Below are positions 33,320 to 38,908 of a stretch of DNA of 38,908 nucleotides, piece after piece (position 1 is the stretch's first letter; each line of letters starts with the position of its first letter). Source of the DNA: Actinomadura sp. 7K507 (GTDB lineage: Bacteria; Actinomycetota; Actinomycetes; Streptosporangiales; Streptosporangiaceae); NCBI RefSeq assembly GCF_004348425.1, contig NZ_SMKK01000072.1:1-38908 (forward strand). Reading direction: 5' to 3'. The translations under genes were made by a program, and so were the position numbers. Under the pieces are notes generated by a model. The model had not been told where the DNA came from, did no database searches, and saw only the letters and a program-made list of their open reading frames with translations.

Positions 33320-34510
33320 GTGACCACACCGACCGCCGCACCCGACCAGATCGCCGAGACCGTCATCAAGCTGAACGCCGGCTGGTACAACGTCGTGGCG
33401 CAGGCCCTCAACCTCGACACCTCGACGTTCCAGCTGGCACAGGGGACGCTGGGCCTGCAGAGCAACGACTCCAGCGGCCTCTACCTCATGTCCGACGCGG
33501 TCATCCCGTCCGCGTCGGTGGCCTACTTCGACCCGACCGGCCTGTCCAAGCGGTCCGCGGCCTACCGCATGCTCCTCGGCGCGCTGCGTTCCGAGGGCGG
33601 AACCGATCTCCCGGGCGTGCTCGGGGACCAGTACAGCCGTTGGCTGGACTACCGCGACAATTGGTGGAAGCAGAATCCCACCAGCACGCTGACGCAGGCC
33701 GCCCTCTTCGAGCAGTGGGCCGACCGCATGCTCAACCCCGGCCAGAAGGCGTCCGCCATCGCCGTCTTCAAGCAGCAGGCCAACACACCGCTGATCAGGG
33801 CACTGGACGCGGTGTCAGCGCCCGCGGCCACTCAGGAGTTCGTCCGGCAGGACGGGGAACGGTACCGGCTGTTCGTCTACTCGGCGAATATCGAAGCTGC
33901 CAAGCAGAGCCTGAATACGGGCGGTCAGGCAACCATCGACTTCAATTCCAAAACGATGGAGTCCCGGCTGCAGCACACCACCGTAATGGGGAGTGCGAGT
34001 GGCTTCTACGACATCTTCTCCGCGAGCGCCTCCGGCAGCTTCGACCAGCTGAACAAGCAGGCCTCGGAAAGCTCACTCACCGTCAAGGGGAGCATCGGCC
34101 AGTACTCCACCCTCGTCACTCACCCGATGGACTGGTTCCAGTCCGACGAGTACATGAGGGCCTACCACAACAAGGGCGCCGACGTCTGGGATCCGCAGGC
34201 GTCGGCGGGCGACTGGGACTCCTTCTTCGCCCAGCCCAACGGCCAGTTGGCCCGGCGCCTGTCCCAACTCGTCCTGGTCAGTGACTACGACCTCACCGTG
34301 ACCAGCCACGCCACCTACTCCCAGAGCCAGGTGCAGGAGATCACCGCCAAGGCATCGGGCGGGGTGTGGCCGTTCTTCTCGGCGTCCGCGTCCTCCAGCC
34401 ACAGGACCGAGTACCACCACAACGACGACGGCACGCTCTCGGTGGAGCACAAACTCCCCAAGGGCGACGTCCAGATCTGGGGTGCCAACTACCAGAACGC
34501 GCCGAAGTGA
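33320..34510 (+). CDS. Hypothetical protein, first gene of lanthipeptide locus
   Basis: 396 aa, family not recognised. GTG 33320 has AAAGGAAG 9 bases upstream. The protein has no signal peptide or membrane helix. It is rich in Ser, Ala, Gln and Asn, with Ser/Ala-rich pieces (FSASASGSFD and FSASASSSH) and aromatic runs (WLDYRDNWW). It ends in GDVQIWGANYQNAPK. The mix of long helical pieces and Ser-rich strands might suggest a beta-rich or pore-like fold, but that is a guess. It is 82 bases upstream of the precursor gene and plus-strand like the LanM gene. It could be a self-immunity factor, a structural partner or a second product. Confidence 0.55.
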   Translation: MTTPTAAPDQIAETVIKLNAGWYNVVAQALNLDTSTFQLAQGTLGLQSNDSSGLYLMSDAVIPSASVAYFDPTGLSKRSAAYRMLLGALRSEGGTDLPGVLGDQYSRWLDYRDNWWKQNPTSTLTQAALFEQWADRMLNPGQKASAIAVFKQQANTPLIRALDAVSAPAATQEFVRQDGERYRLFVYSANIEAAKQSLNTGGQATIDFNSKTMESRLQHTTVMGSASGFYDIFSASASGSFDQLNKQASESSLTVKGSIGQYSTLVTHPMDWFQSDEYMRAYHNKGADVWDPQASAGDWDSFFAQPNGQLARRLSQLVLVSDYDLTVTSHATYSQSQVQEITAKASGGVWPFFSASASSSHRTEYHHNDDGTLSVEHKLPKGDVQIWGANYQNAPK

Positions 34511-34592
34511 GACCGCGCCAAGGCGCCGGCACCACCATCGCCGCCGTCCGGACGGGCGGCGTGACAAGGAACGTGACAAGGAAGGGGACATC

Positions 34593-34907
34593 ATGACAAC
34601 GCGATTCACCGAGCGGGAGGCGTTCATCGCGCGCATAGTCTCGCGCGCCTGGAAGGACGCGGACTACAAGAGCCGCCTGCTGGACGACCCGAAGGGCGTC
34701 CTCGCAGAGGAACTGGGGACGGACATCCCGACTCACGTCGACGTCCACGTCCTGGAGGAGCGACCGGACGTCCGGTATCTGCTGCTGCCCCACCAGCGCG
34801 ATCATTTCCAGGCGCTGACCGAGAACGAACTGGCGGCGGGGCAGTCCGTTCCGGTGTGCCCGACGGTCACCTCCACGGCGATCACCTCGCCGTGTGACTG
34901 CGGGTAG
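34593..34907 (+). CDS. Lanthipeptide precursor with nitrile-hydratase-like leader
   Basis: 104 aa. Residues 1-83 form an NHLP leader resembling the nitrile hydratase alpha-subunit: FIARIVSRAWKDADYKSRLL (given in part) and DPKGVLAEELG, then HVLEERPDVRYLLLP. An Ala-Ala-Gly end (ENELAAG) precedes a 21-residue core, QSVPVCPTVTSTAITSPCDCG. The core has three Cys and seven Ser/Thr, enough for up to three lanthionine rings. AAGGGG precedes ATG 34593. The LanM gene begins 12 bases after its stop. The leader type is the one used by the prochlorosins. Confidence 0.88.
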   Translation: MTTRFTEREAFIARIVSRAWKDADYKSRLLDDPKGVLAEELGTDIPTHVDVHVLEERPDVRYLLLPHQRDHFQALTENELAAGQSVPVCPTVTSTAITSPCDCG

Positions 34908-34919
34908 CGGGGGCCCCAA

Positions 34920-37900
34920 GTGACATCCTCCACTCTGTGCCCGCTCGACAGGGGCCGCCCGAAGACCGACATCGTCGACTGGCGCGAGATCGTCGAACTG
35001 GCAGGGCCCGGCAGGGAGCCCGCGCCGCGCGAGGCCGGCATGCCGGAATGGGCGGTGGTGCTCAAGGAGAGCCTTGACCTGAGCCCCGTGGTACGAGCGG
35101 AGGACGGCGAACGAGACCATGACGAGTGCGCCGCGATTCCCTTCGCGCCGCTCTACGATCCGTTCGTGCGAGTCGCCGCCGGAAGGCTCGCGTCGCGATG
35201 CCCTTCCGGGTGGGCGAGGCTGGCACCATCGGCCCGCCTCGACCTGGAGTCCGGGCTCCGGCGGCGACTCGGTCACCTATGCGGACAGGCACTGGAACTG
35301 GAGTTCTCGCTGTTCCGGGTGGCCGGCGAGTCCTCGCTGGCCTGCCTGTTCGACGAGTTCCACGACAGCGGCCCGCCCACACGTCGTTACGACGCGTTCC
35401 TGGCCGAGATGGCCGGGGGCGGGCTCGCCCGCTTCTTCGCCGAATACCGCGTGCTCGGCAGACTCGTCGGTTCCGCCATCCTGCTTTTCGTCGACGCCTT
35501 CTCCGAGCTCCTGGACCATCTGGAGCGCGATCGCGGGCGCCTCCGCAGCGTCTTCGGCTCCGGCCGCCCGGATCTCGGTCCGGTAGTGCGGATCCGGCCC
35601 TACCTGTCGGACACGCACCGGGGCGGACGCGCCGTCACGCACCTGTCGTTCGGCTCGGGAGTCTCGATCCTCCACAAGCCCAAGGACCTCGGCATGGATC
35701 ATGCGTTCGGCGAGCTCCTAGGATGGTTGAACGAGCGGACCGGGCTGCCGCCGCTGAAGGCGCCGCGGATGCTCGCCCGCAGAAACTACGGGTGGGTCGA
35801 ATTCGTCCGGGCCCGCCCGTGGCGCGACTCCGCCGAGGCGAGCCGCTACTTCCGCGAGGCGGGGATGCTGCTGTGCGTGGCGTACGTCCTGGCGGCGAAC
35901 GATCTCCACTACGAGAACATCGTCGGTGCCGGCGAGCACCCCGTCCTGGTCGACCTGGAGACGCTGCTCACGCCCCGCCTGCGGAACCGGACCGGCGACG
36001 AGCCCCACGCGGGCGGCTTCGACCCCGGCCTCGACCGCTCGGTGCTCGGAACCGGCCTGCTCCCGGTCCACGACACGGGTCCCGACGGCGCCGTCCATGA
36101 CTCCAGCGGCCTCGGCTGGACGCCGAGCGAGTCCGCAGGCTTCTGGACACCGCATTGGTCGCGGATCAACACCGACCACATGTCGCTGGCCTTCGCCCGC
36201 CGGCCCGGACGGGGCCCGGCGGCCGGCGGCGGGAACGTCCCGCTCGTCCGGCACGAGAACGACCTCATCGACGGCTTCCGGTCGATGTACGCGCAGCTCC
36301 GCCGGCTGCAGGGCGAGCTGCTCGCGGCCGGGGGCCCGGTCGCCGCGATCGCCCGCAGGCGCATCCGCGTCGTCCTGCGGCAGACCCGGCTCTACGAGCT
36401 GGTCCTGCACCGCTCGCTGAGGCCCGAATGCCTGCGGGACGGCGCCGTCCGGAGCGCCGAGCTGGACGTCCTGGCCGTCCAATCGCCGGGCGGCGCCGAT
36501 CCGGCCTCGCTGGAGTCGCTCTCGGCCTGCGAGATCACCGCCCTTGAGCGCATGGACATCCCGGTGTTCTTCGCCAGAGCCGACGGAACGGACCTGATCG
36601 GCGAGGCCGGGACCAAGGTCCGCAGGGCCCTGGCCCGGCCCGGCCACCTCGCGGCGGTCGACCGCCTGCTCGCGCTTGGCGACGGGGACCTCGCCCGGCA
36701 GATCGCGTTCATCCGCGGCTCGGTCGGGGCCAAGGCCGCCGCGGCGCGCCGCACCTCCTACCGCTCCGCCGAAGCCGGGCGCCGTGCCGTCCCCTCGTCC
36801 GCCGACCTGGTGTCCGCCGCGCAGGCGATCGGAGACGGCTTGCGAGCACGGGCCATCGTCTCCGGCGACGGTGCCACCTGGACCGCTCCCTACCTCACCC
36901 GGGATCAGACGATCACGCCGCTGCTCATGGGATACGGCCTGTTCGACGGCACCTGCGGAGTGGCGCTCTTCCTCGCCGCGCTCGGGCGGCAGACGGGCCG
37001 GTCCGGCTACGCCGACCTCGCGCGCCTCGCGATGCGTCCGCTGCGCACGGCCCTGCAGCGCGGCACGTTCACCGCGACGGCCACGCGAATGGGACCCGGC
37101 GGCGCCGTCGGCCTCCCTGGGCTGATCCACGCCCTGACGCATATCGGCGAGTTCCTCGACGATCCCGGACCGCTCGACGCCGCCGACCGGATCGCGGCCC
37201 TGCTCACCGCCGACCGCCTCCGCGCGATACAAGAGTCCGACGTGATCGCCGGCGCCGCCGGGTCCCTGCTGTCGCTGCTGACCCTGCACGCCCGTACCGG
37301 CGCTCCGCCGCTGCTGGCCAGGGCCGTGGTGTGCGGCGACCTCCTGCTCCGGCGGCGAACCGCCGCGCCGACCGGCATGCCGGCCTGGGCGGACCCGCAG
37401 GGCCGCCATCTCACCGGCTTCTCCCACGGCGCCTCCGGCATCGGGTACGCGCTCCTGCGCCTGTACGCCGCGACCGGGCAGGAGGAGCTGCGCCGCGCCG
37501 CGCTGGAGGGCATCGCCCACGAGACGGCGCTCTTCGACCCGGCCCGCGGCAACTGGCCCGATCTGCGGCTGCCGGACCGGGGCGCGCCCGCCTTCGGATC
37601 GTCGTGGTGCCAGGGCGCCCCCGGGATCGGGCTGGCCCGGCTCGCCTGCGCCGACCTGGCCGACGACGCCGCGATCGGGCGCGACGTCGAACCGGCCGTC
37701 ACGACCACGCTCGCGGCCTCCGCCGAACGCAGCGACCAACTGTGCTGCGGGGCCATGGGACGGACCGAGCTCCTGCTGAGCGCCGCCAGGCGGCGGAACC
37801 GGCCGGAACTCGAACGGGCCGCGCGGACGATCGCCGGGGAGGTCCTCGACCGGGCCGAGCGCAGCGGCTCTTTCGACTTCGGCGTCAAGGGCGCGGTCGA

Positions 37901-37997
37901 CAACCCCGGACTCTTCCAGGGAGCGGCCGGGATCGGATACCAGCTACTGCGGCTCGCCGAGCCGGAAAGGCTGCCCGCACTCCTGCTCTGGGAGTGA
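34920..37997 (+). CDS. lanM: Class II lanthipeptide synthetase LanM (CCG type)
   Basis: 1025 aa bifunctional enzyme. Its N-terminal dehydratase domain (DUF4135) phosphorylates Ser/Thr and eliminates to dehydroamino acids. Catalytic-type residues are Asp231/His233 (SDTHRGG), Lys253 (LHKPKDL), Asp328/His330/Asn333 (NDLHYEN), Asp345/Glu347 (LVDLETL) and Arg487/Thr489 (LRQTRLY). The C-terminal LanC cyclase domain has His in FSHGASGIG and zinc ligands Cys897 (SSWCQGA) and Cys942/Cys943 in LCCGAMG. The usual third ligand His (CHG) is Cys, as in the ProcM clade, which is known for broad substrate acceptance. GTG 34920 follows the precursor by 12 bases. Confidence 0.95.
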   Translation: MTSSTLCPLDRGRPKTDIVDWREIVELAGPGREPAPREAGMPEWAVVLKESLDLSPVVRAEDGERDHDECAAIPFAPLYDPFVRVAAGRLASRCPSGWARLAPSARLDLESGLRRRLGHLCGQALELEFSLFRVAGESSLACLFDEFHDSGPPTRRYDAFLAEMAGGGLARFFAEYRVLGRLVGSAILLFVDAFSELLDHLERDRGRLRSVFGSGRPDLGPVVRIRPYLSDTHRGGRAVTHLSFGSGVSILHKPKDLGMDHAFGELLGWLNERTGLPPLKAPRMLARRNYGWVEFVRARPWRDSAEASRYFREAGMLLCVAYVLAANDLHYENIVGAGEHPVLVDLETLLTPRLRNRTGDEPHAGGFDPGLDRSVLGTGLLPVHDTGPDGAVHDSSGLGWTPSESAGFWTPHWSRINTDHMSLAFARRPGRGPAAGGGNVPLVRHENDLIDGFRSMYAQLRRLQGELLAAGGPVAAIARRRIRVVLRQTRLYELVLHRSLRPECLRDGAVRSAELDVLAVQSPGGADPASLESLSACEITALERMDIPVFFARADGTDLIGEAGTKVRRALARPGHLAAVDRLLALGDGDLARQIAFIRGSVGAKAAAARRTSYRSAEAGRRAVPSSADLVSAAQAIGDGLRARAIVSGDGATWTAPYLTRDQTITPLLMGYGLFDGTCGVALFLAALGRQTGRSGYADLARLAMRPLRTALQRGTFTATATRMGPGGAVGLPGLIHALTHIGEFLDDPGPLDAADRIAALLTADRLRAIQESDVIAGAAGSLLSLLTLHARTGAPPLLARAVVCGDLLLRRRTAAPTGMPAWADPQGRHLTGFSHGASGIGYALLRLYAATGQEELRRAALEGIAHETALFDPARGNWPDLRLPDRGAPAFGSSWCQGAPGIGLARLACADLADDAAIGRDVEPAVTTTLAASAERSDQLCCGAMGRTELLLSAARRRNRPELERAARTIAGEVLDRAERSGSFDFGVKGAVDNPGLFQGAAGIGYQLLRLAEPERLPALLLWE

Positions 37998-38048
37998 CGG
38001 AGCTGAACATGCCGTCGGCATGAACAACAAATGGCAGGGAGAGAGCAA

Positions 38049-38273
38049 ATGGCGAAGTACATGGTTCAGACGATGCGGGCGGGGACGCATCAGCCCGTCA
38101 CCTACTACCGGAAGCAAAGCCATCATCCGAGCCACGGAGAGAGCACGAACTTCACGAAGGACGCCAAGAACGCGTACGCCGCGAGGGTGAACGTGAACGT
38201 CGACACCGTCGAGGCTGGAAAGTACCAGAGCGATCAGGGCGTACCGAGTGATCCAGGAGCGGTGAAGATCTGA
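38049..38273 (+). CDS. Small hypothetical protein downstream of LanM gene
   Basis: 74 aa, starts MAKYMVQTMRAGTHQPVTYY. ATG 38049 has AGGGAGAG 2 to 9 bases upstream; ATG 38031 is an in-frame alternative. It is basic and His-rich (QSHHPSHGES) and soluble, with no Cys, so it is not a lanthipeptide core. It ends before a hairpin at 38296. I do not recognise it. It may be an immunity or accessory factor of the lanthipeptide locus. Confidence 0.55.
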   Translation: MAKYMVQTMRAGTHQPVTYYRKQSHHPSHGESTNFTKDAKNAYAARVNVNVDTVEAGKYQSDQGVPSDPGAVKI

Positions 38274-38295
38274 TCGCCGCAACCACCGCCCCGCC

Positions 38296-38324
38296 CGGCG
38301 GGCCCACCACCCGCGGGTCCGCCG
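38296..38324 (+). terminator. Likely terminator of the lanthipeptide operon
   Basis: CGGCGGGCCC (38296-38305) and GGGTCCGCCG (38315-38324) pair at 9 of 10 positions with a 9-base loop. It starts 23 bases after the stop of the 74-aa gene. No U-tract. Confidence 0.6.
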
Positions 38325-38416
38325 GACACCGGCGGCCACCCCGTCAGGCGAGGCTGCTGAAGGTGCTCGACCGCACTCGCCGGACGATCTTTGCTCCGGG
38401 CGTGTCGCTGTGCTGG

Positions 38417-38545
38417 TCAGCGGGTGGTGGTCAGGCCGCCGGTGACGCCGATGATCTCGCCGATGGTGTAGCTGGAGTCCGGCTCCGAGGCCAGGTATAC
38501 GTACGCCGGTGCCATTTCGGATGCCGGCGGTCCGGCCGGATCGGC
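38417..38545 (-). pseudogene. SDR C-terminal remnant
   Basis: On the minus strand, in frame, APAYVYLASEPDSS, then YTIGEIIGVTGG, ends in TGA 38419-38417. This is the C-terminal end of a short-chain dehydrogenase (the usual form is xPAYVxLAS...xTGEVxGVTGG). No N-terminal part, cofactor motif or start is seen upstream, where the hemerythrin-like gene ends at 38568. It is a relic of a deleted gene. Confidence 0.65.
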
Positions 38546-38567
38546 ACCCGGCCGGACGCCGGTGTGG

Positions 38568-38908
38568 TCAGCCCTTGTCGCGGGCGTCGCGGATCATGTC
38601 GCGGACGCGGTCCATCATCGCGGCGGGCGGACCGGCCAGCAGGTTCTTGGTGGCGCTCTCGGTCCCGGGATGCGGCCGGGTGGGGGCGGTCGCCTCGGCG
38701 GCGCGGACCGCGGCGGCGAACCCCTTGAGCTGCACCGGGCTGAACTGGTCGCCCAGCCGGTCGAACTCGTAGCGCTCCTCAGCCCGGGCATGGGTCAGCA
38801 CGTCCATGCGGAGCTTGTCGAGCGACTTCAGGAACGCGGGGTCGTCGGTGTCCATGCCGTCCAGCTCGGACAGCAGCTCCTTGGCCTCGCGCTCCTCGGC
38901 CAGGCGGT
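38568..38908 (-). CDS. Hemerythrin-like (HHE) domain protein (partial)
   Basis: C-terminal part of a protein that continues past the right edge, at least 113 codons visible. Helical repeats with EEREAKELLSELDGM, then FLKSLDKLRMDVLTHARAEE (described by its His-Ala-Arg-Ala-Glu-Glu end) resemble the third helix of HHE domains, with the Glu/His ligand pair. The tail ends MMDRVRDMIRDARDKG. The upstream His ligands are beyond the window. Likely role: non-heme iron oxygen or stress sensing, inferred. Confidence 0.7.
   Translation of the reverse strand, partial: RLAEEREAKELLSELDGMDTDDPAFLKSLDKLRMDVLTHARAEERYEFDRLGDQFSPVQLKGFAAAVRAAEATAPTRPHPGTESATKNLLAGPPAAMMDRVRDMIRDARDKG

Noticed and set aside
33012..33341. 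109-codon minus-strand frame in the gap before the lanthipeptide locus
   Set aside because: No ribosome site or family match, and it overlaps the start region of the opposite gene.

Overview
The window is a GC-rich chromosomal segment (roughly 70% GC by eye) with actinomycete gene style: many GTG starts, overlapping ATGA, GTGA and TGATG gene junctions, many TetR and ArsR regulators, F420-type and P450 enzymes, and a thiol-based arsenate reductase. A member of the Streptosporangiales (Actinomadura-like) is plausible, but that family-level guess is inference. No rRNA, tRNA, CRISPR array or intact insertion sequence was recognised.

Region 1 (1-6130). A peptide/nickel-type ABC transporter (permease cut by the window edge, plus lipoprotein substrate-binding protein) and an FAD monooxygenase lie on the minus strand. 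A DUF1275 membrane protein, a [4Fe-4S] L-serine ammonia-lyase and a cupin protein run on the plus strand. A perfect 16-bp hairpin closes the block. Related dyad motifs (RCATCCWATT) lie upstream of the binding protein and between the monooxygenase and the DUF1275 gene, suggesting one shared, unseen regulator.

Region 2 (6157-22060). This is an oxidative degradation or tailoring locus. The minus-strand operon encodes a whole beta-oxidation turn for alpha-methyl-branched acyl-CoA: alpha-methylacyl-CoA racemase, acyl-CoA dehydrogenase, two MaoC-type hydratase subunits, an SDR dehydrogenase and an SCP2-type thiolase. Two TetR-type regulators follow, one carrying two TetR DNA-binding domains. Then come plus-strand oxidation genes: Rieske oxygenase, SnoaL-like protein, Tat-exported GMC (cholesterol oxidase-like) oxidoreductase, EthD-like small protein and P450. 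A carboxymuconolactone decarboxylase-like protein, an LLM flavin enzyme, a second SDR and a 64-aa protein complete it. The gene set resembles sterol or terpenoid side-chain catabolism, but the substrate is not known.

Region 3 (22266-32837). This is a metal and arsenic resistance island. A CmtR-like regulator, a CDF exporter, an amine-oxidase remnant and a DUF3703 protein form one operon. ArsR, Acr3, a degenerate ArsC and an intact ArsC form a second, tightly overlapped operon. An MFS exporter and a Cys-rich flavoprotein are divergent from another ArsR gene, and an ArsO-type monooxygenase is divergent from a fourth ArsR gene. Each regulator has its own perfect inverted repeat at its promoter, and three of the promoters look leaderless. 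A truncated, catalytically damaged tyrosine recombinase sits at the right edge.

Region 4 (33320-38273). This is a class II lanthipeptide locus. It encodes a 396-aa protein of unknown family, a precursor with a nitrile-hydratase-like leader and a Ser/Thr/Cys-rich core, a 1025-aa LanM with a Cys-Cys-Gly zinc site like that of ProcM, and a 74-aa unknown protein. No protease or exporter gene is present in the window. This is the best candidate for an undescribed system. The right edge holds a short SDR remnant and a partial hemerythrin-like gene.
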